64,000 nucleotides of DNA, taken from assembly GCF_026210795.1 (NCBI RefSeq), contig NC_089454.1:1240001-1304000 (forward strand), written 5' to 3'. The position numbers and the translations under genes were made by a program. The notes below the pieces were generated by a model. The model was not told the origin of the DNA. It saw only the letters and a list, made by a program, of their open reading frames with translations, and ran no database searches. Source of the stretch: Rhizophagus irregularis (taxonomy: Eukaryota > Glomeromycota > Glomeromycetes > Glomerales > Glomeraceae). Shown here piece after piece: positions 35,412-47,035 of this stretch (position 1 is the stretch's first letter; every line of letters begins with the position of its first letter).

Positions 35412-37461
35412 TCAATGATTATAATCTTTATGTTCAGGTTCATCAAAAATAATCAGATCATTATCGTTTTTCGAAGTATCTCCAATCATATCAATTTTAG
35501 GATCTATAGCGGTATCCGTATTTGCCCTTGTTAGGGGATGCGAACTCGAACTTTTGAATTTACCTTTATTATTATTAAGGGATGACGTACGTTTTCTCTT
35601 TGAAGATAAAATCAATTGACCTCCGGTTTCCAATTTGACTGCTAAACCTGTTCTTACATCAGATTCATCATAAATTTCTTCTTGAATTAATTCTTCAAGT
35701 ACATCTTCTAATGTAATTATTCCAACTGGTACTCCTTCTTTAAATACTAATGACATATGACTTTTTCCTTCTTGAAATGTGTTAAGAATGTCAAACAACG
35801 GTGTTTTGGCTTCAACAGTTGGAATGCTATTTATTTTACAATCTCTCAGAGGTTTTGAGTCATCTGGATTATGCATTATCAAAGACTAAATAAAAAACAA
35901 ATACTTGTTATAAATAAAAAACATGTACAATAAATTTTTTTTTTTTTAAAAGAATTACTACCTTAACCAACAGTACGCCCAAGATATTATCTCGCGATCC
36001 CTCATAAACAGGAATTCGTGAGTGTCCAGTTGTGTAAATTTCTCTTATAGTGATTCTATCCAATATGCTATCAATAGATATCATGTATGCCTAAAACATT
36101 ATAAAATGCTTAAAGTACTATTTTATAAAAAAAAAGTGTACTCAACAAGATAATTTTACCTTGTCAATTGGTGTCATTGCATTTTCAACAACTTTATCTT
36201 GTAAATCAAGTGCACCCCGTATGATAGTAACACTATCCTTCATTAAATCACCACCACGTTCAGATGATTCATGATATTTAATTAATTCTTTAAGTTCTAT
36301 AATATTAAAATTTTAGAAATTACTAAATAAAAAGGACACATATCTATTATGTATAAATAAATATACGTATTAAGTTTCAATATTAACCAGCACGACGATA
36401 AATAATTCCATGATCTTCTCCAAGAACCCAATCTAACAATTTTGCTATCGGATATGAAAATACAAACTACAAAGAAAATATTAAATTGATATTAGAAAAA
36501 TCTCATTATTTAACTAATAAATATAATGTAAACTTACTGTCAACCATATCAATATTCTAACTGGCCTGATAAAATTTATTATAAATAAATCATTTTTATA
36601 TATAAAAATAATTTTTTCTTTAAAAAAAAAAATACACACCAAGCGAAGAAAGCACCAACAGCAAGACCATAACGAGAACATACGGATTGAGGAATAATTT
36701 CTCCAAACACAACAATAAGTGCCGTTGAAGCTAAAACGGCAGTTATCCCACCTCCACCTAAAACATCATCCATAACAATTGGTAAAGTTTCATTGACTAT
36801 TACATTTGCGAGTAAAAGTGTAACCAAGAGCAAATGACCATTTTTTCTAATTGGCTTTTAATAATTTTTATAAGACATGTCATCCGAGTAAAATTTGAAT
36901 AAAATGAATAGATTTATTACATACCTGAATCCTTGCAGCATATTTCCTATTAAAAAATGATGAATAATTAGAAATATTTTACAAACATCAAGTACATCAA
37001 GTTTAAAGAGAATAAAGATAATGATTATTTACTGTTGTTTCGGGTCACCTGATGAAGCAAGAATATGAAGATTCGTCTCATCTAAACTCATCTAAAAATC
37101 ATTTTAGAATAAAGAAATTATCAAAAGTTACGTAATTCACAAAAGATATTTACCAGTCCAAGGGTTAATCCTAAAAACGAATAAGTTAAAAATTATTTTC
37201 TGTTTTTTTTTGTGATGCTAAACTCATAATAAAATAAATACCAGCAAATAATCCGCCTATTAAAACCAAAAATACAGTCAAAGCAACTTTTAACCAAAAT
37301 TCGGTACTTGTTTTTTCACTTAATTTCATATGAACATTTCGCATTATTTCATGTTCGTCATTGCCAACTGGTATCGCAAGAACATTGGCGATTAAAATCA
37401 AACAACCAAAAAAAATTATTTTTTTCATAGATAATGAGAAATGTTTAGAAGAGAATACCAT
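35412..37461 (-). CDS. CNNM/Mam3-type membrane protein (DUF21 plus CBS domains)
   Basis: Ten exons (37461-37242, 37170-37154, 37091-37033, 36946-36925, 36854-36640, 36565-36538, 36466-36388, 36296-36160, 36090-35962, 35885-35412) join in phase to 459 residues. A signal peptide ([17 protein letters not shown]) is followed by the CNNM transmembrane domain with [36 protein letters not shown] and [17 protein letters not shown]. Two CBS units follow ([13 protein letters not shown] to [22 protein letters not shown] to [12 protein letters not shown]). The tail is Ser-rich and disordered. Yeast Mam3 and animal CNNM proteins take part in Mg2+ and metal homeostasis, and the fungal form is vacuolar. Translation could also start at Met 12 (37428). 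One exon is only 17 bases. Confidence 0.92.
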
Positions 37462-39911
37462 ACCAAATTACTATTTCTTTTTTTTTTTGATTTATAGTGG
37501 AGGTCCGGAGATAACAATTGTTTCACAACATGACAACCATGGCTTTAACCTGCGTGACATATGTGTAGCCATGTCAAATTTCCTAATTTGATATCTAGAA
37601 GATTAAGTTAGTAAATATTGTATAGATGAAATATGTAATAGTTATTTCACGGGAACTGTGGCTTTCACGGCGCAGCCGTGAAAATCATGATATTCCAGTG
37701 ACTCCGTGAAATAACTCACGGGTATCCGTACTAATAAAGCCCTTTAATATATTGAATAATGATTGACTTTTTATTCCAATATTGATAGACTTTTTACCCA
37801 TCTTTTAAATAAACACCACCCGTGAGAATATCAAGAAAAAAAAGCACAAATTTTAACTAGAAACCGTGGGATAAAATAATATAATTGTTATCCCTCTTAT
37901 TCCTCCCATTTATCCCATTCATCACACGTAGCATCAAGAGTTTATCCGAGGTAAGTTATTTTTGGTATCCGACACAATTAATAAAATTTCAGTCAAAAAC
38001 TGGAAAATTATCACTGGTTTAAAAATGATTGTAGGCTTACCGAGCGATAGTCGAATAGCGGACATCAACCGGATAAATATTAGTATTTACTATTTTAAAA
38101 CCGTTTCATTACATTAAATATGATAAACTAAATGACGTTTCTTAAATTTTTTACATCTATCCGAGCGATGACCTTATATATAAATCAAGGATGCTAGGAA
38201 TAATTTAAAAATATGGAAACTTTGTGTATTTTTTTAGTTAGAATTAAATTATAACAAATAAATGATATCAATAATTGATAAATTACTTTTAAGTACTTTG
38301 ATATTCTTTTAGATAAATTTTGAATTATTGTATTATTAGTTATTACGATGACGAAAATAATTACATAATAATTAGATCAAACGCGAAAAAGGATTTTTTG
38401 GAAAGATAACTCACATGCATAATGTACAAGTATCATGTATGCAATGTTCTTTTAAGAATTATATTAGGATTCATGTTTGTTTTTTATGAATCCCAATTTA
38501 TGACATCATATAAATAAATCATTATAATCATTATAATTTTTATAATCTCTGTGTCGCTTTATACTTAAACTATTATGAAACGTCATATTTCCATCATTGA
38601 TTAAAGTTTTAAATCGTCATTATTTTATTATTTTTTTTTTACGACGACAAAAACAAGTGAATTGGATTCCTTTACCCCACATTTTGTTAGTTTGTTTATT
38701 TCTTTATTTCGTGAATAAACAAACCTTTTTTTTTACCCCGCATTTTTTTTTTTAAGGATATTTTTGGCGGGTAATAATTTCAAATTTTGTGCTTTTGGTG
38801 ACCTACTAAAAATTATAATCACTGCCAATGTTAAAAATTTGATTGGTTCAAGATAATCAAAATCACGAGGTTAAATGCAGGAAGAAAAAAATTTTTTTTT
38901 TTACATTCAAGTAACATAGTATTGTTCTTTTTCATTGAACACAAACATAAATTTACCGCCAATCAAAAAAAAAACCTGTTTACAATCGAGTTTAGATCTT
39001 TTATTTAATTGGTTAATATTTTTAATGTGATTAAAATGTGTGATATATTACTGATAAATTACTGATAGTACGCATTGCTTTATCCCAAAGTTTATCTTTA
39101 TTCCAATCAATTTACCAACTTTCCAACTCGAAAATGATAAAATCTCGTGAAAACGAAGGTACAAAGACCAAAAATAAGACAAATTAATTCCTTTTTAGCA
39201 TTGTTTTTTTTTTCAAAAAAAAAAAAAAAAACGCCAAAAAGTAAAAAAGTCTAAATTCGAGCCATATTGTATTTTACATCAAAAATATTCAAATTTTGTA
39301 AAGTTGAAAATTATCTAGAACGGATCTTTCGGGTAATCATTTTCTTAATTATGCACCAAACAAATGAAAATTTAAGTTGTATTGCTTCTTCTTGTGATAC
39401 CTGTCACTAGAAATGATGTTCTGATGACAATAAATGCTATTTAAATGTGCATTAAATATGTCTTTTTTATTATTTTTAAATCTATAAAATAAAAAATCAA
39501 CGCCAATTCGCCAATTGCCACTTTAGTTGTAGATGATACACTGTTGATCGTTCTTATTTCAGGAAAAATTTTCGGTTGTATTTGTTTAAATAAAAACTTT
39601 TTCGCTTTGCAGTTAATATTTTTTTTTTTAAAAAAAAAATTTTAATAATTTTTTTTTTAAGGGTCATCAAGGTTTCACCCGATAGCCGCCTAATAAAAGT
39701 AAGTTTTTTTTTTGTTATTTGGTACTTACCGAACAGTGTAAATTGCGTTATTCAAAAAGTAAGTTATTATTTTGATTATTTACGGTTTCCCATGTACTTG
39801 TGTTACAACAAAAAGATTTATTACCCCGTCATTTTTTTTTTTTCCAAATAATAACATCAAAAAACATCAAAATTTTTTTCTTTTCAACACTTCATTTAAT
39901 AAAAAAAAATC
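37462..39911. other. Divergent intergenic region of 2.4 kb
   Basis: Holds the promoters of the CNNM-type gene (minus) and BTB-TLDc gene 2 (plus). Contains a small foldback element at 37641-37715 and many long T runs toward the BTB start. No coding exon was found. Confidence 0.5.
37641..37715. repeat. Small foldback element (nested inverted repeats)
   Basis: The outer arms GTTATTTCACGG (37641-37652) and CCGTGAAATAAC (37704-37715) are perfectly complementary. Inside them lies a second hairpin, TTTCACGG (37663-37670) and CCGTGAAA (37676-37683), with the loop CGCAG. The inner and outer arms share TTTCACGG. Confidence 0.8.
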
Positions 39912-41629
39912 ATGGAAACTCAATCGACTATAACTTCCACTCTGAATTCTTTTGGATACATTTTAAATGAAGGGAACATATTTGACCTTTTACTAGGTAA
40001 ACCTGCCGGACCTACCTCCAAAAAGATGAACGAATACAGTGATTATAATGAAAAAAATGATAGTAATATTTGTAACGACGATAAAAATGATTATGGTGGA
40101 GGAAGATATGATACAATCATTCGTGTAGGAATTGAACCTGATTTAAAAGAATTTAAAGCTGGATCAATTATATTGTGTTCTCGTTCTGAGTATTTTCGCA
40201 CTGCTTTGTCCTCTGAATGGGCCAGAAAAGAAAACGATATTTTTATTATTGATAAACCAAATGTTAGGCCGATTGTATTTGATATTATTCTCAGGTAAAT
40301 TGAGATATAAAGTCACGTGTTTGATTATATTTAAATGTACAATTATTTATACGCTATCTATTTCTCAGGTATCTGTACATTGGTGAGTTAAAATTGGATA
40401 ATCTTAATGCCGACGAAATTTATGGTTTGTTTAGTGCTTCAGATGAATTTATGTTAGATGACCTTATTGATAACATACCAATTAATACTGGGGAGAATAT
40501 GGATTTTTGGCCAGATCAAGAGTGTATTCCAGTTTTACATTATATTTTTAGAATTGAATCTTTTTATAAACTTCGTCGTCATTTGGCCAATAAGATTAAC
40601 GTTGATCCTAAATGGTTAACTGAAGCTGAAGATTTAGGTACTTTAGAAGAATCGATCCTCTTCTCCCTTTTACTTCAATATAATTTTAACCTTGAACATA
40701 CTGCCCGTTGGGATCTCATTATCAAATGGGGTTTATTACAAAATCCTTCACTTGACAAGGAAAAATTATCAGAATGGTCAGATGAAGATTTCAAATTACT
40801 TGGAAGAACTTTAGGAAACCTTTTACCATTAATTAATTTCACAGAAATTTCTCGAAATGATGTTCATTCAAAAATTCTTCCATATGAAAAAATTTTATCA
40901 CCTCAAGTAATGGATAATTCTGCTTTAAAATGGTATTTAACAAAATATCAACCAAAAGGTTCTCAAGGGTTAAAGGATTCAAATCTTATAAATCATGTTC
41001 ACGCTGCACATTTTATTAAATGGATAGGATCTTTACATAATCAAGAACTTGATGAAGAAAAACCCATCAAACCTGCTTGTAGATATAAATTTGATCTTAT
41101 TTTTCGTTCATCAAAAGATGGATTTTGGAATTTTGCAGAAAAATGTAATCAGCAAGGTCCAACTCTAGCAATTGCAAAAATAGCAGGACAGAGATGTTTA
41201 GTTGGAGGATTTAATCCTTATGGACTTTTTACGGATAAGAAATCTCTTCAAGTACAGGATGGTTTTAGTGTAAAAGAAAATTTTATTTTCTTTTTTGATA
41301 ATCGAAAAAAAGTTCCAAGATATGTTATGTCTCCTTTAAATAGATATGATACATTATATAAGCATTTCTTATCAGAAGACGGTCCATGTTTTGGTGATTT
41401 AAGGTTAATTTTGAGATATAACACTGGTTGTTATGTACCTTCTTATTATTCTTCTTATTCTTCTCATATGTATTTTGATATTGAGGAATGTGAAGTCTTT
41501 AGAGTTGTTAAAGTTGATAAAAATAATCCAAGACGTAGCAGTTACAGTCAACCTTACATTAATGATACTTATGAACATGAGAAAAGTTTATTTGAAGATG
41601 GTAAACGTTGTCGTCATTGTAAAAAATAA
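39912..41629 (+). CDS. BTB/POZ and TLDc domain protein 2
   Basis: Exons 39912-40294 and 40369-41629 join in phase 2 to 547 residues. The BTB domain spans about residues 70-155 (IIRVGIEPDLKEFKAGSIIL, SRSEYFRTALSSEW, FDIILRYLYIGELKL). The BACK-like region contains FNLEHTARWDLIIKWGLLQ. The TLDc domain runs from about CRYKFDLIFRSSKDGFW through RCLVGGFNPYG to FDIEECEVFRVVKV. A short tail ending CRHCKK has two Cys that could bind metal or be fortuitous. The first 60 residues are unrelated to copy 1. The intron cuts the BTB domain at the same place and phase as in the gene at 26454, so the two are old paralogues. A Cul3-adaptor role is likely from the family. Confidence 0.92.
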
Positions 41630-41651
41630 TTAACCTTTCTTTTTTTTTTTA

Positions 41652-41745
41652 AGAGCATGAAAGTCTGGAAATGAACATTTATATCTTTTTTTTTTCAAGA
41701 GCATGAAAGTCTGGAAATATGAACATTTATATCTTTTTTTTCACC
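41652..41745. repeat. Two-copy direct repeat of about 48 bp
   Basis: AGAGCATGAAAGTCTGGAAAT and GAACATTTATATCTTTTTTT occur twice (from about 41652 and 41699), differing by an inserted AT. It lies just behind the BTB-TLDc stop, in the likely 3' UTR. Confidence 0.8.
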
Positions 41746-42633
41746 CATTTTTTTTCCTCACCCATTTGTATTATAATCACAGAAAGAAAATGAAATTAAT
41801 TTATTTTTACCATATTTAAAAAAAAAGTTGTAAATAAAGTTTCGTAAATAATAAAAGAAAAAAAATTGGCGTATTAGTAGTATATTTGTATATTTACCAG
41901 AATTACATAAATGATCGGCCGCGTGGCTCATTCCAGTGTATTTTCGGAACATTGATCAATATTAACGAAAAAAAGTTTCGTACTTCTGTATAAATTATTA
42001 ATCTTTTTTTGCTTGCGTATATCACAGGATGAACCTGTATTGATATTACCGTCAAAGTTATTAGTGTACTATGATTGCTAAAAATTTATTACTTCTGTTA
42101 TTTAAAATCATTCTATCTAGTCTCAGATAAATAGATGTAATCTTATTAGAGTAAGTGGAGAAATTGAACAGTATAAATATTATATAACGTATTCTACTTA
42201 AGGATTGTCTGTCGGTTTTTCAGTCTTAATGAATTTTTCATACAGTAAAGAAGTTGGTCAACTTTGCTTGGTTAGTCAGGTTACACTATTATAAGCCTTA
42301 AGTGAAAAGTTGCTTGTGGGCAATAAGAGATAAAGGATGCTTACCAATTTTTTTTTATTTTTATGACGATAATCTCTAATTACCATAACCCATTGATTAT
42401 AAACAAAATTCATTGAAAATTCATGTAAGATTAAAGAATTTATTGAAATTTATTGAATTAATCAAGAAAAATTCTTATAAATAATATAAAGAAACCGAAT
42501 GAAACTTCTTAATAATAATGTACATATGTATTGAACAGATATATTCATTATACGTACAAATCTAATTTAATTGATTCTTAAATTCATCTTTTAACTAAAA
42601 TTTTTTCTTTTCTTATCTTGTTTCTATTAAAAT
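41746..42633. other. Convergent intergenic region
   Basis: 3' flanks of BTB-TLDc 2 and MINPP-like copy 2. No gene or repeat recognised beyond A+T-rich runs. Confidence 0.4.
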
Positions 42634-44303
42634 TCACAATTCACAAATTTTTTTGAAATTACAATTTAATTTATCACCCAATAATTCCTTAAATTTACTC
42701 AATTCACAATATTTCGAATCACATCCCGGTATGATAATAGGTTCTTCATTAAGTAATGTACGGATATAAGTGGTAGTGCGTTCATTCCTTTCAGCGCAAG
42801 TATAAACTTCAAAATACATATTTGATGAAAAATATAATTGAGTTGAATCTTTAAATTTTCTATTCAAGAGTTTTTCAGGAAGTGTATCAACAGTTAATGG
42901 GGTTTGATCTTTAAATAGTCCCTGGTAATATATAAATTAAATTAATTGAAGTATTAAATTTAAAGTTTTTTTTAAAAAAAAGATACTTACTAAAGTTGTT
43001 GCAAGGAATCGAAGAGTTTCAGCATGAGCAAATTTTAAATCAGCCTTTAAAGTAGAATTACCATTTGAATAATCTTCTATATTCTTAATAATATTACTAA
43101 TTAATGAACAACCCAATTCTTCATTTAATTTACTACCATAAGAAAATGAATAATAGTCTACTAAATCATTAAAATATTCTAATTCCAATATTTCATTTTT
43201 ATTAAATAATGAACACCAAGTATTTGTTTTACCAAAAAATGCTATAGCAAATGCACATGCTCTGTAAATGGAATCTGCATGTTTAGGCAATAGTTCTGGT
43301 GTAATGTTAAATGATTTTGTTATACGTTGAGAAATTTCTGTCATATAATTTGTAGTGAATTCAGTTTTTTGTTGTTCAAGAATTGTATTATTTTTATCTA
43401 CTGTTTCTGCCCATCGTGGACATGCTTGATGCATTGCTAATTCTTCATCTTGTTTCTAAAATATAATTAAAAGATAATATTTAATATTTAATATTCATTT
43501 ACTATCTAATTTCTTAAATCACTTACAACTGGAATAGAAGAGATGTAAACTGATTGACTGTTATCTATTCCTAAAGTTCCTTCTCCGTTAAGTAATCCAA
43601 GAGAATATGCAAATCCGGATATACCAGTTCTATTAAAACAAAAAAATTTTAATATAAATAATTAAAATAATATTTAACTAATTGACTGAGACTCACCTTG
43701 AAACAGCGGAACTTTGAAAATTAATAATATTTGGATCATAAGGTAATATCTTATTCCAAAATTTATTATAACGTTTTTTTGATCTTTTTCCCATAAAGTA
43801 AAGTTCTTTTTCACCTCTTGAAGTTAATAACCCTTGTTTTAATAATGGAAATGGATTTTCATACTATTAAAACAAAAAATAAATTAGTAATGATATATAA
43901 CAAGAAAAAATTGTTTTTTTTTTTTACTTACCCATTCTTTTGCGTATGAAACATTCTTAAAAACTTTTTCTAATTCGATGAATTTATTTATATCCCCATC
44001 AGTAGGATAGCGAGTTCCTAAAATATATATATATATAAATTATAAAATTGTATAATAATAATAATACAATTTTTATTTACGAAAATAATTTTGTTTACCA
44101 TGTCTAGAAACAAGGTATAATTGCTGTAATTCACATTTATCAGGTATTTTAATCGGATTCGCCTTATCAGTAAATATAACTGGCAAGGTCTTCGTTCCCA
44201 TATGTCTCTCTATTTTAAACCAATAAAAACATTCCGAATACTGTATAAATATGAAGAGAGTTAAGCACCATAATAAGATTTTTACATGAAAATTCATTTT
44301 CAA
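42634..44303 (-). CDS. Histidine acid phosphatase of the MINPP type, copy 2
   Basis: Exons 44303-44099, 44017-43932, 43863-43697, 43629-43527, 43455-42991 and 42921-42634 give 437 residues (435 from the second Met). The signal peptide is clear (HVKILLWCLTLFIFIQYSEC). The pocket motif SRHGTRYP is built across intron 1, which interrupts it directly after RHG. The proton-donor motif reads AHAETL, the family consensus. The C-terminal IIPGCDSKYCELSKF matches copy 1. Later intron positions agree with copy 1, but copy 1 lacks the intron in the active-site motif. An inositol polyphosphate or phytate phosphatase of the secretory pathway or cell surface is the best call. This copy keeps all expected catalytic motifs. 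Confidence 0.9.
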
Positions 44304-44596
44304 TATAATATAGAGTAATATTAATAAATAATATTACGAAAATAATAAAAATTTGCAAAGAAATGGGACCGTATAAATATCATTTTTCAAGCCTCAAAAA
44401 ATTCATTACAAATATTTTAAACGATTCATTTTGCAATGTCTGTAGCTTGTATCACCACGTGGCATGTTATTCGAGCAACAGATAAGCCAGATAAGCCGCG
44501 TATTTTACGCGTGCTATATTCTTTATCACATATCTGCAGATCTGCAGAATGCATATTATCAGTTATATAAAAACCCCTATAGCAGCGGCAGATCGG

Positions 44597-45547
44597 TTAT
44601 AAATTTGATTTCATATCCCGGCCGGATCTGTAAATCACAAATTCAAAATTTTTTTTTTATCATTGTGATAACCACGGAAACCACATCTTTAAATTGACTA
44701 AATCGCATACATAAAAGACAAAACACATTTCTTTAAAGAAAATTTCTTATTCTAACGAAAAAAAAGATCAGCAATTTTATAATTATGATATCATTTAACG
44801 CAGTTTAACATATGAAATTATGGTATCCAAACTTTTTGCCGAACCATTTCACTAAAACCCATTTCGCCGAAGGGATATTTCACCGAAGCGATATTTCACC
44901 GAAAGGACGTTTCGCCAAAATACCATTTCACCGAAACCCAATTTCACCGAATTCCGAAGCCATTTTATCGAATGGACATTTCGCCGAATTGACATTTTGC
45001 TGAATGGACATTTCGCCGAAAAATTATTTATTCCATTTGGTTATTTTATTGTTTTTATATTAAATACATCATTATAAAAAAAATTCTGGAAAAAGCTCCG
45101 ATAAATGATTTTTATTCCGAAGAAATTCAGACACGTGATCATTTTTCTGAAAAATTTTTTATAGGGCATTAGCTGATTTTTATTAAATTTATCTTGTTGT
45201 TTATAATACATTAATCTTTTTTTTACTTACTAAAGTTATTTATTTATTGCTTAACAATTAATATTAGTTACTTGAATGTTAAAGTGATAATATCCTGGAA
45301 AAAAAAAAAAATCTCTAAATAATTTAATTTTTATGTTCATTGCTCGCGATGAATATTTTTGTTAATCGCTACCATTTTCGGCGAAATGTTCATGGGATGG
45401 AGTTCGGCGAAATGGACGATTCGGTGAAATTATTGATCGGACAGTTAAATTTTATTGGTTGAAATTTTTGAATTTAAAATAAAAATCCGGGCGGCCGGGT
45501 CAAAAAAGACAAATTGTGATATTGTGATATGAAAACCAAATTTATAA
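44597..45547. mobile_element. Probable non-autonomous element with TTCGGCGAAATG iterons
   Basis: The left arm TTATAAATTTGATTTCATAT (44597-44616) is matched by an inverted copy at 45526-45547 with one inserted base. A GC-rich CCGGCCG lies inside each arm (44618-44625; 45491-45498). Between them, about eleven units of ATTTCGCCGAA type stand at 44840-45020. Three units in the opposite orientation (TTCGGCGAAATG) stand at about 45377-45435. The interior (45025-45370) is A+T-rich and non-coding. Inverted repeats plus end-clustered iterons suggest a transposon whose transposase binds the iterons. The superfamily is unknown and no target duplication is certain. Confidence 0.55.
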
Positions 45548-45919
45548 CTTTGCGTCACCTTAGAGTATATCGCTTGTATATTCAAATTAGTTTTTAATTT
45601 TGAAATATAATTCCGATCAGATAATACAGTTACATTCGTAAAACTTTAGTTAAAAATTAAAGATTTATGAGAAAGAAAATATTTTTTGGTTACACAACAT
45701 ACCGAAATGAAATTTTTTTAAATGGCGAAACCATATGTTTGAAAGAATGAAGAAATTCATAATCTAAAAAAGGTAATTTATTTTACAACATGAATGATTC
45801 TTTGAAATTATCATCCAAAAAAAGTTAGAACACGGAAAAACATCAAAGTTTCTTTAACAATTATATTTATAATAGCGGACTTGAAATACTTGAAATTAAA
45901 TTTACCAACTCTCACTTTT

Positions 45920-46005
45920 TATTTTTATTATTATTATTATTATTTTTTTTATTTTTATTTTATTATTATTATTATTATTATTATAATTATTATTATTTCA
46001 GTTTA
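45920..46005. repeat. ATT microsatellite
   Basis: Two runs of TTA/ATT trinucleotides separated by a T-rich stretch. Confidence 0.85.
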
Positions 46006-47035
46006 TCCTAATTTTTAATTCATTCAAATCATGTTATTTAAAAACTAACGAATAATAGATATAATTACAAAGCTAGTTACTTTATTATTTCTTGAAAATT
46101 CTCATACACAAATAAAGTGTCTTATCATTAATGCATATGATTCGGATTTCTTTCCGATAAATTGGCCCACCATGCATACATTTATGCAATTTCAGTGTCC
46201 TTTGTTCTTATTTAGAAAAACGCCAAAAAAAAAAAAAAAAAAATAATATCACATCTTCCTTTAAATAATAGAATTCCATGAACTCAAAATGAATTGTAAA
46301 GATCAAACCAAAAACTTTGCTCATAATTTACCTTTTGTAAGTTGAAAAATTATGGGATTAATAATACTCTGATTTAATTGGTTCGATCAAAATTTATTAC
46401 ACAGTGTATGCTTATGGTTTAAAATGATTAAGAAATGGTGGATTTATAGGTGATATATATCAAGGTTTTATTAATATTTCTTAATTAATTTACTTATGCC
46501 TCACAATAAATGCTAATATAGGTTTTGTAATGCATAAATAAAAAAAAAAACGCCAATACGCAATTACATAATTTTTTTCGACATGTAAGAGATGAATTTG
46601 AACTATTACTATTGACTTTAGAGTATCATAGACGCGATTCAAGAAGTATAATATTTATGCTGTGAATAAAAGTTCGCCAAATATTAAATAATGGGAGAAA
46701 TTTAGCGAGTAAATAAATATGCAAAATAAATATGCAGATAAATATATAATTATACTCTTAAAGACGAGATAAAACTCTAGTTTATCATCATACGAAATAT
46801 TTCGCTTACTTATATATATATATATATATTTATATTTATTGTGGTAGGTTGCTGCGCTATTCGTTTAGTTCCATAAATAAAAAAAATATTATGAGTATAT
46901 ATGTATGCATGCAATATACGCATGACATTTTTTGCATTTTGTCGTACAATAAAAATCTTAAATACGTAACGAATACGATATATAACTCAAAATTTTTCTT
47001 CCTTTTTTTACACACCTAATTATCAGATCTAAAAA

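Larger units (their letters stand above)
44304..47035. other. Long intergenic region with an iteron-bearing element and microsatellites
   Basis: Divergent region between MINPP-like copy 2 and the Clr2-type gene. It contains the inverted-repeat element at 44597-45547, an ATT-type microsatellite at 45920-46005, an A run near 46225 and a TA run near 46812. No coding exon was found. Confidence 0.5.
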
